Source of the DNA: Campanula takesimana
Taxonomy: Eukaryota; Streptophyta; Magnoliopsida; Asterales; Campanulaceae
NCBI GenBank assembly: GCA_026119855.1
Contig: JAOWBW010000360.1
Span: 124,001-188,000 of the forward strand
Length of the DNA: 64,000 nt
Direction: 5' to 3'
This document shows positions 32,346 through 44,680 of this stretch, piece by piece. A program made the position numbers and the translations under genes. The notes beneath the pieces are model-generated. The model worked only from the letters and a program-made list of their open reading frames with translations, searched no databases and had not been told where the DNA came from. Within the stretch, counting starts at the first letter, position 1; the number at the start of each line of letters is the position of its first letter.

Positions 32346-32865
32346 CTTTCTCCACATTTTTATTTTTTATTTTTGGGAGAGAGAAAATGAATGGGGTAAT
32401 GATACCCCCATTTCTGGATAACGACTTCTTCATGGTCTTTTGTCTTGCCTTAACTTCCATCTTCATGGGACTCATGTGATCCTTTTCTTTGTGGAGCAAC
32501 AACATCCTTTTGCCTCCTGTGGCCTTCGATGTGTATCGAGAACTTGTATGGGAAATGTGTATTGGATTGTGTATCAGGAATGTGTATGAAGGAGTTCTTG
32601 CTATCATTGGTTTCTTCGTGCCAATTGATCACAACATTTATTCACGTCAATATTGATTGTTTGTATTTAGTGTTTTGTGTTAGGTCCATTCGTCATTAAT
32701 GAGTCGTCATTGACTAGTAGGCTTAGAAGTCAATTCATCATTTTGGGGACGTAGCAATCAATTGATAATAACAAGTAAGGCAATTTCAAGAGTAAATCTA
32801 TATTACAAATAATGTCTTAAGTTTAGAGAGAAGAGAATGAAAATGACTCTTTTATTTAGATAACT

Positions 32866-33289
32866 TTATACATACATGACCAAGTGTGGACCTTTGTAAC
32901 ATAAAAGACACAAATCTGGGATGGACTTTGGTGAGAATCTAGAACCTATGAGGCTGGAAGACTCCATTTTTTTTAGGGATGGGATCCTATGAAGCGCGAT
33001 GGTCCATTTTCTTCTTCGGTTGTTGGAGGGGTTGTCGGCGGCATGTTCTATGTCTTCCACGGGAAATTTTTCACGAGGTCTCCGATTGACTTGGTTTTGT
33101 AGTTGCCGGAGTCGTCTGCTCATGAGGGCGAGTCGAGAGTTTTGCTTTTGCTATCTCTTTTTGGTGTAGCCGCTTTTGGGCTTCCGAAGCAAGGGCCTCT
33201 TCTCGTAGACGGTGTTCCAATTGTTTGATCTTTTTGTTCATGTGGACGGTTGTCTCGGACGCCAATTCAGATGTGGGTTCCTTAGTCAA
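32866..33289 (-). pseudogene. E2 coiled-coil frame, unassigned
   Basis: Two overlapping minus-strand frames. The upper one (33071-33289) carries a Lys/Glu/Leu heptad-rich segment (NKKIKQLEHRLREEALASEA) followed by a Thr/Pro-rich tail. The lower one (32866-33123) carries SRRLRQLQNQVNRRPREKF. A frameshift near 33115 may link them. Coiled coils of similar type precede the gag domain at 3353-3958 and the knuckle in E3, so this is probably a structural protein piece. Function not recognised. Confidence 0.4.
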
Positions 33290-33738
33290 TGTTTCTAATG
33301 GACAAAAATGCGAAGGACTTTAGCATTTTGAACCTCAAGGTGAAATTATAACCATGATTCGAGAAGATCGCTTCATTAGCAGATTAGCCTTTTAGGAAAA
33401 ACTTGATCTTTTATTTTAAGAAAACTTGATCTCTATTTTTTTTTTGGAAAGACACACTTTTGTTTTGAGTGAAAGACTCGCACACATTTTTTTATGTAAA
33501 CTTTTGACAAGGCAATAATGATAATAATAATCTTATTAAGAAAACTGACAGTAGATTCAGAATGGTCACCACATGGCACCAACCGGGGAATCAAGACTCT
33601 AACTAAACCTAACATATATCTTAACTGACTTTTCTTAAGGGCTTATCACACATCCTAACAATAGACTCTGACTTTTCCTAAGGGGAGGTTGATGGAAGGG
33701 GTTTTGATATTCCGCCCCTGACCATAGCTGTCGCTCCA

Positions 33739-34952
33739 TTACCAACTTCCCAACCTGGGGCATTCAAGCTTTCCTTCCGCGATTAATTCCTGGATGATGC
33801 ATTTTATGATGGCACAATCATCGGTATTATGTCCATGGTAGTTGTGAAAGGCACACCTCTTGGTGGTGTCGCGGTATCTTTCAGGTTTCTTTGGCCAGAA
33901 ATGTATGAGAGGCCACATGAGACCTTGTTTGACCAATCCTTCAAACACTTTGCTTATAGGCATTATAAAATCCTCAAACTTTGTGAAATGGGGCTTAGCT
34001 TGGCATTTGGATTTTCTTTCATCATTGACCGGAGCGTGGTGGAGATAAGAATCACCGCCACTCAATGCAAAGGGGTGCTCCTTGAGTGTCCTTTCAAACA
34101 TAGCTTCCATTTGCTTTCTCTTTCCCAATAGATAATTGAGAGGATTTTGCGGAGGCATGGGGGCGTAGGCATACTCATAACCTCGGTTGCTTATAGGAAT
34201 ATATATCGGAGGCATGCAAGGAGCTTGTGGTCCAAAAGGTCTTGGATTGTAGAAATTATACGGGTCACCCAGGAATCTTATTGGGAAATCCGGTGGAGGC
34301 AAGTTGGCGGTGCCTGGTCAGGTATCCATATATGGTTTAAACAGTGACCAAGTTCTAGGGACTTGGTTGATGGCATTAAACCGAGAAGGGATACGATTGG
34401 GAAGGTATTGTGAGTATGATGCTCGAGGCATGACCAGTGTGAACGGTGGTTTGCGAGCGTTTCGAGTAGATACTTGGGGTTTTATAGGAGGCGTCTCATG
34501 GGAGATGTTGGATTTGGGATAAGGCGGAGTGAAGAGGACTTGAGTGAGAGGAAATTTTTGAATGACGGTGTGTTGGGGAAAATAAAGGGGGGTCTTGGCA
34601 TTTTTATAAGATTGAGGAGGCGATATTTGGTTGTAATTCGGAGGTTGGATGGCTTCTACCTCTGCTTTGTGGTTGGTAACTTTGGTAAAGGGCCCATCAG
34701 TTTGAATAGAGTTGTAACACCTCTTTGTCTCATCGACTCATCAAACGGATTTTGCATTTCTTTGTGTCTCTTTGTGATGACTTCTTCCTTATCCCCGGAG
34801 GCTTCTAGAGGTTGGAGCAACTCTTCTTTCGTTGGGCTATCTGGATTATCCGCGGCATCATTTCCCAAGCTATTATCCACTGAAGTGGTCTTTCCGAGGT
34901 ACCGGGTCGGAGAATTTGTAGTGACAGGGGAACTTTCTGACTCTACACGCAC
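33739..34952 (-). pseudogene. E2 gag remnant: Pro-rich region and zinc knuckle
   Basis: A minus-strand frame starts near 34952 with a Ser/Thr/Glu-rich segment (about 98 residues to 34656). It continues with a Pro/Tyr/Asn-rich linker containing at least one stop. The last 187 codons (34302-33739) hold Pro/Tyr-rich sequence, then PISKVFEGLVKQGLMWPL and a knuckle CAFHNYHGHNTDDC (CX2HX4HX4C, residues 150-163). This His-for-Cys knuckle after a Pro-rich linker is characteristic of Tat-type Ty3 gag proteins. The capsid domain was not found. It is damaged. Confidence 0.65.
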
Positions 34953-35192
34953 TAGGCAGTGACATGATGCTCTCTTCTTCTACTTCATCCGAGCTACGGG
35001 AAAAAAGGGTAATTTAGGCTCGGGTAAACATTGGCTGAATGTTTGGGCTATGGGCTTAATGCTCATGCTAGTAATGGGACAGGACTGTTATGCTTAGACC
35101 TATGGAGTGGAATGTGGACGGGATTTAATAGGATCTCGAATCCATCTGAGATTCTAGCGGGGACCTATTTACAAGGTTGTAACGGACGCTTA

Positions 35193-35430
35193 GGCGACTA
35201 ATCCTAAGGGCTCAATGGGGACATAGGAGGCTAATCCTAAGGGCTCAACGGGGACTTAGGAGGCTAATCCTAAGGGCTTAACGGAAACTTAGGAGGCTAA
35301 TCCTAAAGGCTTAACAGGGACTTAGGAGACTAATCCTAAGGGATTAACAGGGACTTAGGAGGCTAATCCTAAGGGCTTAACGAGGACTTAGGAGGCTAAT
35401 CATAAGGGCTTTCCTAAGGGCTTAACGAGA
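35193..35430. repeat. 34 bp tandem array in E2 leader
   Basis: Seven to eight copies of GGCTAATCCTAAGGGCTTAA followed by CGGGGACTTAGGA. The copies near 35410-35430 are truncated. It lies upstream of gag in E2 orientation. Confidence 0.88.
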
Positions 35431-36681
35431 TATTTCATTATTTGTTTGGCCATTTTTAATTTTCTAATGAGCAAAGAATAACTTTAATTAACATCATATA
35501 GCAAACAATATGCAAGGAAGGGACAAGACGGAGCAATCATGCAATGTGCAATTAATTATCCGTTCAAGTTTGCTTAAAACTCTTTTTTATTCTTAAATGG
35601 TTGGGAAAGATTTCTCTTCTTTTTTGAAACTATTCTAAAACCTGGATCAGTGGAGGCCATCACTACGTATATACGCCCCTCGTTTTTCACCTGTATTGCA
35701 CATCCCCAAAAACGGACCATCCCTGGTGAGGGTCCAATAGGGCACGTGGCTTCCACCAACCAAAAGAACCATTCCTAAGGTCTAGTGCACCATAAAGGTT
35801 TAAGTCATAAGCCATTCTTATTATAATTAAGCTTCGGTTAAGGTCAAGACTGTGCCTTAACGAAATTTTGGCATGGCCACTTGCGTGGAGGATCTTGGAC
35901 CTTGACTTTCGGCTTTAGGATAATTAGGATGGGTTAAGCATTAAGGCTTAATGACACGGTGTCATCCCATCCTTAACATATGACCTTGGTTAATTATGAT
36001 CAAAATTAACGCGTAAGTCAAAGACCAGGTCAAAGATGACCTGGATTAAACTTGTTTTCGCAAAGGGTCTTGGATTTAGGCGTTAATTTGGCTATAATTA
36101 ACCTTGGGCACATATTAAGGATAAGATGACGTGAGCTAGACCAAAAACCAACCATAGTCACAGTATTTGTGTGTCACGGACATGTGTGGTTGACTCGGCT
36201 CGGTTGGGGAGGTGGAACGGACCCGTGCGCACGAGAAGGGCACAAGAGCACCAATCAAGTTGCATCTGGCATCCATTCCGGGTTTGAGGGTTATTGAGAC
36301 GTGCACAAGGTCGAGTGTGCGTAGTGTGAGGTCTCCTATGTTCCCTTTTGAGTTAAAATAGGAATTTTAATATCATGATCAAGAATAAGCAAGATATGAA
36401 CAAGTAATGAACAAGTAATTTGCACAAGTAACAAACAAGCATATGAACAAGTAAAGATTTTTTTTTTTTTTGAAGATCAAACTTTATACATGAAAATCGT
36501 GCACAATCGAAGGTTTTGAAAACCAAAATTTTATGAGAAGAACAAGGTTCTTTAAAAATATATTTTCACAAAAAGATTTTGCACAAACAAGGGTTTTGGA
36601 AACCAAAATTTTATGAAAAGGGGATGCACAATAAGGCTTTGAAAACCAAAATTTTGTGTCAAAAATCTGTGCATAACCAAG
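35431..36681 (-). other. E2 leader, non-coding
   Basis: No reading frame of note. It contains alternating TTAACCTTGG/GGTTAA-type segments (35820-36130), an A/T tract at 36458-36472 and GGTTTTGGAAACCAAAATTT-type direct repeats (36500-36655). It ends at the E3 target CCAAG (36677-36681). Confidence 0.5.
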
Positions 36682-37669
36682 TGTTTGCATCCGAGAAGAT
36701 ACCCGCTCGCCTTTTTGATTTGAGGGTCGCCACCATGTTGTTGTACGGAACACGGACCGTGAGATTCTTGAGTTCGGGGGTTAAGTTATGGATTGGGAAG
36801 GTCAAGGAGCACCCAATCCACCCAATCTAGGATTGGTCTGTCTTAAGTGTTTTTAATCAAATAAAGAACAAGTAATTAAAACAAATAAAGCCAATAATTA
36901 ATTTCTTAATTATTGGAATGTCGGATCATGTGCTTCGAGACCATCTCCATGGATTGGAGAGGCTCTAGGCTGATCCTTTTGATGGGATTACACTACTCTA
37001 AAATAAGGAATGAGATGAGAAGTAGAGATTAAAATCGTAGGAGTTTACCTAAAGTGTTCTTGAGATTCCAATTGATGGCCTTGACTAAGGCCTTGATGAT
37101 CCAAGAGTTTTGTGATGACTTTGGCTTGAAAAGATGGGTTTTTGGTAGTGTTTTGGTGTGAGGAAGGAATAAAAATGGGATTAGAGAGAGAGAGAGAGAG
37201 ATTGATTAGAGAGTTGTTAACCTCTTTTAGGATGACTAGGAACCATTAACTAGCATTAGGAGTGAAAGACTCTTTATTTATAGGCTTAGATTGCTTAGGG
37301 ACCAAGTAGAGAGGTTTAATTAGGTTAGGAATCAATAGGAAACCTCCAGGAAGTCTCCTACTGATATTCTTCCCGGATTAGGAGAGTGTTGGCCAAGAAA
37401 GAGATCGGGATGGAGAAGGAAAGTAAATCAGAATCGCAGACAGCAGAGATGTCTTGTACGAGACATCAATGTCACGTACGAGATATCCAGTGAAGATTAC
37501 TGTTTTATCCTTTGTCTAAAGTTCCATTGTTCAGTTTAGTCCCCAGACTAACGGAGTCAGATAGAAACTTAACAAAACATGATGAAACTAATGAGTTTTC
37601 ATCCAAACACAAAGGTGAGACACAAGAGTAGTGTAATCATGAAAGTAAGTTCAAAATGGGGTGTCTACA
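36682..37669 (-). repeat. L3 LTR, lower copy (3' LTR of E3, 988 bp)
   Basis: TGTTTGCATCCGAG at 36682 to GGGGTGTCTACA at 37669. It contains an AG microsatellite near 37185 and the paired palindrome near 37450-37492. Confidence 0.92.
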
Positions 37670-38019
37670 AAGCCCCCCGGCGATGATACTTATGGAAGAA
37701 GTAACGTCATCGATAGAAAAGACACCATTTAGAACCTTAGGTATGGTCGTGCTAGAAAGCTGCCTACGTATCCTCCGGAAAGGAATCAGACCAAACGTAG
37801 TTCGACTTTGAAAACACGAAAAAACGGTGGTTTTAGGTATTTTGGAAATCGTTTTGAAAGCAATATTGCGGTAAGTAAAGTTTAGAGAGTAACCCATACT
37901 GAGGAATCAATGTCCTTGACCCAATTCTGAGTATGCCCTCTGTTGTTGATGGAGCGTCGCGGTTGACGGTGTTGCTGGTGCAGATTGTGTTGAAGTTGTT
38001 GGGGAATATCCTCAATCAA

Positions 38020-38510
38020 TGCTCTTACATTGAGACTACTGGATATTATCCTCTTTCAATAGTTGATTGAAAGTACTGGATCCCTGGATATTCTCTTTCA
38101 ATGGCTACTGCTGATCGAAAGTACTGAACATGTCCTCTTCTAATTCCTCATTGAAAGTACTAGACGGTTTTGATGTAGATGTAGACTTCTGAATGTCCTC
38201 GTCAATGGTTGATTGAGCGTACTGGACATTATCCTCTTCTAATGCTCCTACATTAAAAGTCCTGGATGCAGAATATCTTGAATTTGATGTTGATTTGTAG
38301 ATTTTTGAATGTCTTCGTCAATGGTTGATTGAATGTACTGGACATTATCCTCTTCTAATGCTCCTACATTGAAAGTCCTGGATGCAAAAACTCTGAATTT
38401 GATGTTGATTTGTAGACTTATGAATGTCCTCGTTAATGGTTGATTGAACGTACTGGACATTATCCTCTTTCAATGCTCCTACATTGAAAGTACTAGATGC
38501 AGAAGTGTAT
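38020..38510. repeat. ~117 bp tandem repeats in E3 3' region
   Basis: Units around TACTGGACATTATCCTCTTC and TTTGATGTTGATTTGTAGA, two full copies (38208-38324, 38325-38439), a partial third, and diverged copies from 38020. As in E2, the array lies between the polypurine tract and gag. Confidence 0.85.
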
Positions 38511-40000
38511 GAATGCTGTGGGGATTGTCTGATCGCTATTGAATTTTCTTTGAGCACGGATTGGTTCTTGTACCTGTTAATACAACAAGTACAACCTCTT
38601 CTAGCAAGCACTTTAGCTTTGATTTTAGTTTGCAATTGGACTCATGTGGCGGTGAAAATTTTATGTTCATGCCCGGTCGGTCAACCTTGGTGTAAGTAGT
38701 GTGAATAGCATGGATTCGCGATGGGATGTTTATTGGTGATGAACTGTATGTGATGATTTGTGTGTGGGGGGGGACAAGTGTTTGACAAGTTAGGACCTAA
38801 TCAGGTTCTCTGCAGAGGTGATGCTACGGAGTTTCCTTGATGGTTGTCTCGTTTGAGACTCGTTTGCCTTGTGCAAGATGATCCGTCCAGATCATTCCTT
38901 TAGTCATGTTGTGTTAAGGGAGACAACTATTTGTCTGACAACCAATGATGTGCAAGCTCTAAGTAGGCTAGGCGTACTTTTGAATCACTCTAGAATTCCA
39001 TGTCTGAAAGTCTCCGGTGAAGGTGATGAGAGGCACGTTCTATTCCCCCAAGTTTATCTCATGTGCAGTCTAAGTTAAGCCCCAAGAATCTTGTATGGTG
39101 TAGATGACTTTGTGAACAGGCTTATGAGGCTGTTTTGACTTGAAAAAAGAGTTCTCTCCCGCTTGATTGATTTAAGGAAAGAAGAAGGTTGAAGAAGAAA
39201 TGATTTGAAGAATGTTCTCCCTATATTTTTTTTTTTTTTTTGTGACGCACCCTGATTTTTGCCTAGACCGCCCTTTCGGGTTTTCAATCTAGCGGGCATC
39301 TCTTTTGCATCTCTTTTTATTTTTTTTGACAGAGTATGTACTCGAAAATGACTCAGAGAGGAGAGTAGTTTTGTCTCTTATTGGGGGAGAGACATGCGAG
39401 ATTTTTGGGTGTGGATGTATTAGGCATTTTAGCTATCGACTTGACTTTTTGGGAGTGTATTCCAAGCATCGACTCGATGAGGATAACGCACTTTGTAATG
39501 AGAGTTAGAGGCGAAGAGGATAGCCCCTGGTGCGAATTTACTTTGACGAGTTCGTGTATCTTGAATAGGAATTGGAAGGGGACGGAAAGAATAAAATGCC
39601 CCTAGCCTTGATGCTTGGATTTCAAAGAGAAGTGTATGAGAGAGGAAGCCCCTAGACTCAACAATGAACGCTATTTGGCTCAAAGTACTAGAAATATAGT
39701 TCTACCTTTAATGGACCCTAGTATTTATTTTTGATGTCTTACGTGTTTGTTCAATTATTTTGCAAGTGAATCATCTAGAAATGTCTTGACAAGTTTTGAG
39801 GAGAATGCCTAATCATTAGTACGCTCTTCGGATTTCTTCATGAGTGATATCTACGGATGATGGAGACAGTCTTCAAGTTAGGAGTCTCATTTTTTCTTCA
39901 TTTGGATTTAATCTTCGTTGTAGGAGGAGATGAGAGGCCTCCTTTTTTTGACTTAATTGTGTGTGGTTGAAACTCCTTCTTTGTGGGGTTATAAAAGCTT

Positions 40001-40031
<31 letters not shown>

Positions 40032-40539
40032 GACTCTCAAAGCTTGCATTGAGTAGCCCCACTTTTGTTTGGGAATGATAACGCCTTTGACTTTCTTTCA
40101 TTGTGATCCTTCGACTTTGAGATGAACGTGGTGATAGTAATGTGTAGCCCCTCGACCTTCTTTTCAAAACTTGTTTAGACACTTCTATTATCAATTGCAA
40201 GGTTTTAAATTAATGACAATTATTGTTTGCGGATCCATTTTATGAATTAGAGAGAAATTCAAAAGGTAGAACGACCTTAGAGTAGTGTCTAGGAATAAGA
40301 ATGACTTTTATTAATAACTAGAATTCAAAACAGACTCCATAGTTTAGTTGACATAGACTAGAGAAGGAGGGAGATGGACTAGAATGATAGAACGACTCTT
40401 CGAGTTCATACTAGGAAATTAAAACCTATTCTATTTTTAAGGAGAAAGGGAGAGGATAGTTGTAGCCCCAAAGTGGTAAGGCTTTGAATTCTTCTTGAGG
40501 CTTTATCTTCTTCATGGTTTGTTAGGAAGCGGGTTGGTG
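38511..40539 (-). other. E3 3' region, non-coding
   Basis: No conserved domain. It has long T runs (39222-39240, 40001-40031) and a GTGACGCACCCT/TTTTGCCTAG block at 39241-39270 that resembles 31386-31420 in E2, supporting relatedness of E2 and E3 3' regions. Confidence 0.5.
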
Positions 40540-41210
40540 AGGACATTTGGCACTTCAAGTTACTTGTTGTCGATGAGATCTTGGATCACATCCTTCAAAT
40601 GGTGACAAGAGTCGGTGTCATGGCCGGCGGCTCTGTGGAACTTGCAGAATAAGGGGATACGATATTAGTGATAGTTCACCATGTGAGTAGTCCCTTCTTC
40701 AGGCTTTATTTTGCCTTCCTTTAAGAGGATGTCAAGGAGACCCTCTTGAGTAACCCCTTCAAGATTATCGTAGTGCCTTGTCATTCCCATCTTAGTAAAT
40801 TTGGATATATTAGGGTTACAGAGCCGCCTCTTCTTCTTAGGCATGGTTGTTTCACAAAGGGCTTCGGCCTCCTTTCTATAGCATTCCTTTTGAGCTTGCA
40901 AGCGTGCTTGAAGTATGCCGATCTTACTCTCGCAGAACTCCTCTTGAGTTTATAGACGGGTTTGGAATGCCTCAATCTCTTTCTTGTGACACTCTTCTTG
41001 GGCTTGTAGGCAACCGTGAAGGGTTGCGACTTCTTTCTTATAGTACTCCCTTTGGATTCGTAAGCGAGTCATGAATTCTCCCTCCATTTTCCGCTTGAAG
41101 TCAGTGTATGGGGCAGTGGCGCCTACTTTGACTATTTGGCTTACTTCCCTTTCTAGTCGAGTCTTGAGATCATGGGCCTCTTGCATAGACTTGGTGCCTA
41201 CTTCGGACAT
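40540..41210 (-). pseudogene. E3 gag end: coiled coil plus zinc knuckle
   Basis: A minus-strand frame from 41210 encodes a Lys/Glu-rich coiled coil with an internal repeat (LQAQEECHKKEIEA, later LQAQKECYRKEAEAL). It then has a basic segment, a short conserved part (EGLLDILLKEGKIKPEEGT) and the knuckle CKFHRAAGHDTDSC (40605-40646, CX2HX4HX4C) followed by HHLKDVIQDLI. In-frame stops occur, including one 9 codons before the knuckle. The knuckle type matches E2 and fits Tat-type gag. No pol follows. Confidence 0.65.
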
Positions 41211-41925
41211 GGTGTTGGAAGAGTTTGGAACGATCTAGTTGCGATTCAGATGGACCTAACGGTATAGAGATTGCGTTAAAACCATATTAAGGTCCCAACA
41301 AGTCGGCTTTATGAGGTGTATAGGCTTAAGAGTGAGTGAAGGTTGACCAAACGAGCACAGGACAGAAACTGGCACGGACAAAAGAAGATTTCTCGTACGA
41401 GACAAGGATGTCTCGTACGAGGCATCCAGCACAGAACACAGAAATTCAGATTTTAAGTCCTAATTTAGGTCGGACGGAACTTAATCCGTTTTGAGAGGTT
41501 TCTATCTAATATCCTGGAATAGTGGATTTTGTCACCCTAGGATATGAGCCCCTTGTTTTTCACCTGTATTGCACTCTCCCAAACGGACAATTCGGGCAAA
41601 GGTCCCATATTCTCATCGGAAACCACCATTCAATTTAACCAAACCTAAGCGATTCCATAATTTTTTTGCACTTTGTTAAACAACGCCGTTCATGCAATCA
41701 AACCTTATGAATTCTTGTAAGGGACAACCAAAAGAGACTTTGTTGGACGCGGGATCTTGACGGTGAAAGAGACTAGACTCGAATCCTCGTAGAAAAATTC
41801 TCATCTCACCATCGCAACCCTTTGTTCAACAATTTTCTGAAGGGACATTCGTCAAGAATTCATGAAGGGAGGATTATAGATTGTATGAATAGCGTTATCT
41901 TGGGCAAAGATTAAAACAACCCTAT

Positions 41926-43441
41926 TGATGGATGTGTTTTTACCCATCCAAATCTTATACTTTTATGACTTATTAGATGCTCAACCTTGGGTGTTTTGAT
42001 GTTTTTTTGAGTGTTTATAAGTATAGGGAAGGAGTGAAAGAATGTATGGATTCATGGGCATTAAAGTGTGAAAAATAAGGATAAAGAACGGACCAGAACA
42101 TAAAGATAAAGAGATGTGACTACTAAGTAATCAATTCCATTGAATAGTACGCGAAAATAGCTTTCCAACGATAGTTTACACGTCCAAATCAAAGTTTGTA
42201 TGAAGAAGTTATGGCCTCCGGAAGTTTGCGCGTAAAAGGTACAAGTCATCAAAGCAAGGGTACAACACCAGATCTAAACCCAAGAAAAATCCAGCAACTC
42301 TGCCTTCCATGCGGCCACTCCATGCGACCACATGCCCAGGGATCTTAGGGGAATTTTCCAGGGACCTTTGAGGAATTATGCAAAATAGGCTTTTGAGGAA
42401 TTTCCAAAATTACAAGGGCTTTTCTAGAATTTCTGGAGGACCTTTGGGGAATTTTTGGAGGACTTTTCTGGAAAGTCAAAAATATCAGAGGCTCCTGGGG
42501 AATTTCGGCCACCAGCATTTATTTCTCCTTTTTCAACAAGGAATCCTAGGGTTTTTCCTATTTTTACACCTCCTTAGCCCTAGTATAAATATAACACTCC
42601 ATCCAATTTATTTGATTCATACTTTATACATACTTTTATTCAAGATTTCAAGGTTGTAAACAAGGATTCATCAATTTAATTCAGGTTTTGATGTTCTTTA
42701 ATTTATTTCTTGTTCTTGATTTTATTATTATTAGTAGTTAAATAATTAGATTCATGAATTGGTAGTAACAATACTTGATCTCTATGCTATAGATTTAATT
42801 CTTCCATTCTTTCTTATTATTGTTTATCAAAATATTCTTCATGCTAAATTCTTTAGTTTCAATTATATGTTAAGATATAAATTGGTTTTAGAATTTTAGG
42901 GTATCTATTATTGCGGTAACTCGGGCATTGATACGTTGACCACTATTTTGACAATTACACTTGATTGAGGCCGTAATAGAAATCATCATAGTGTAGGTTC
43001 ATATGTTCTTAAAATCTTAACGCGTTCTTCGCTTGTTATACTGCCATAATAGAAGGTATTTCATAAAAAGAGCTATAGAATTGCAATCCGGCGACCGAAC
43101 CGTCTCAATGCTTACTTTTGTGAACGAACCCAAGAATGAGATTGATTTTGTCTGTAGGAGCATAGCATAGAGTGAAATTATTTGTGAATCCAATTTGTGA
43201 ATCTATTCGTTAATCTTGATTTTATTTGTTTTATTAGTTTAATTTTAGTTATTGCTTTAGTAGTTATAAATAAATTAAAAAAAAAAAAACCAAAACCCCA
43301 TATTTTATTTTTCTGTTTTAATTTACATTCTTGTTTTCCAATCTAGTCTCTGTGGATTCGACCCTTGCTTGTGCATACTACTACATCGGTAACTAGTACA
43401 CTTGCTAGGTTAATTTAATTAGAGGGAGATTTTCTCCATCA
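41926..43441 (+). mobile_element. L5: solo LTR with target duplication CCTAT
   Basis: 1516 bp from TGATGG (41926) to CCATCA (43441), flanked by CCTAT at 41921-41925 and 43442-43446. A TTCGACCC segment near 43357 resembles Ty3 Athila-type LTR ends. It carries the CATAACTT module (minus, 42158-42215) and a small CCATGCGRCCAC cluster (42308-42340). No internal region is present. Confidence 0.9.
42584..42594 (+). promoter_or_regulatory. Possible TATA box in L5
   Basis: TATAAATATAA in the middle of the LTR, the best promoter-like signal in L5. It suggests plus-strand transcription but is not otherwise supported. Confidence 0.3.
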
Positions 43442-43446
43442 CCTAT

Positions 43447-44660
43447 GAATCAAACCGACCGGTCACAAGGAGTGTCCTATTGACTATTATGTATGCATGA
43501 GGTTGATACAGGGCTTACGGCTAAAGCTCCCCATGAACACAGTCTAGTAGCGTGTCACGGAGTGTGTACACCATCTTTGGAGAGACCGGCGAGTGCCACT
43601 CGTAGAGTGGGGGTGCTGACCGACATCCGTCCTCCGATTGGGACCCGAGTTTATAGGGTATGTAGTGCAATTAATCTACATGCGTGCACGTGTGTGAGAG
43701 TCAAGTTCTAAGTGTCAAAGGAAAAATAGAGATTTTTTTTTAAAGCAAGTAAAAGATTGACCGGACCAAAGTGGTTGTCTACGTTTCCCTCAATCTTCAG
43801 AAAAAGAAAGAGAGACTCAGGTTAACGTAGTTCGAGTTTGAAAAGATTTTGGAGAAGAGGAGCACATAAGCACGTAGGAGCACATAGAAGAGAGGGATAG
43901 AAGTACTCACAGTGCTTGCATTACCCATTATTAGGTGCAAAATAAACTAGGGAATGAGTACAATAGTCATCCCTAATTTATTCATTTTTTTAATACTCCA
44001 CTGCAAAAGATGTTAGTGCAAAAATAAAACATGTATATTACATAAATCATTTATTGCACATATAGGGACGGAGTAAATACAAGCGAAAAAAAGTACCTTT
44101 TTTTTCAGATTTTTTTTTTTTTTTTAAGTCCAGGGACTGATCTGGAATTTTTGAAAATTTGAGACTGTTCTGGAATATTCTGAAAAACTGGGACTGTTTT
44201 GGAATATTCTAAAACCCAGGGGCTGGTTTGTAATTGTCTGTAACTAAAGGACTTAACTGCAGGACCAAACTGCAATTTTTCTTCTTTAAAACAGCCTCCC
44301 GTTTTTTTTATGCCTAATCATTACTAATGATTAGCCAATGATTGCAAATGATTAAAAGTAGATTTAATCATAAGTAATCACTGGTTAATCATTACCAATG
44401 ATTAAACCTTAAACTTTTCAAAGTAAAACAACTTGTTTGGTGGTTGACTTGAATTGTCTCGTACGAGACAAACTTAAATGTCTCGTACGAGACTTTCCAG
44501 TTCATATCCCAGATTCAGAACAGAGCAGTCCGAAAATTCACAGAAAAATTCAGAAAAAATTAATTTTTAGCAGAAAAATTCAAAAAAAATTAATTTTTAG
44601 CAGAAAAATTATAGAGATTAAAAACACATAATTTGTACGCAAGTCTAACCCACTTAAATT
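43447..44660 (-). other. E3 leader, non-coding
   Basis: No recognisable gene. T-rich and A-rich runs occur (43733-43742, 44096-44125). A paired TCTCGTACGAGA palindrome is at 44456-44492, 170-205 bp from the primer site. Confidence 0.5.
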
Positions 44661-44661
44661 G

Positions 44662-44679
44662 TCCCCAGCAAAGTCGCCA
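44662..44679 (-). other. E3 primer binding site
   Basis: Minus strand TGGCGACTTTGCTGGGGA, one base from the LTR end at 44681. It differs at few positions from the E2 site. The TGG start is expected for a tRNA 3' end; Tat/Ogre elements are reported to use tRNA-Arg, not checked here. Confidence 0.85.
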
Positions 44680-44680
44680 C

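Noticed and set aside
32151..32357. Minus-strand 9-residue repeat protein
   Set aside because: It is a by-product of the 27 bp tandem repeat; there is no start context or homologous protein.
33829..34522. Plus-strand frames opposite the E2 gag remnant
   Set aside because: They are antisense to the frame with the zinc knuckle and have no recognisable domain.
34304..34962. Plus-strand 162-codon frame (from 34474)
   Set aside because: It overlaps the Pro-rich part of the minus-strand gag remnant, is low in complexity and has no similarity that I recognise.
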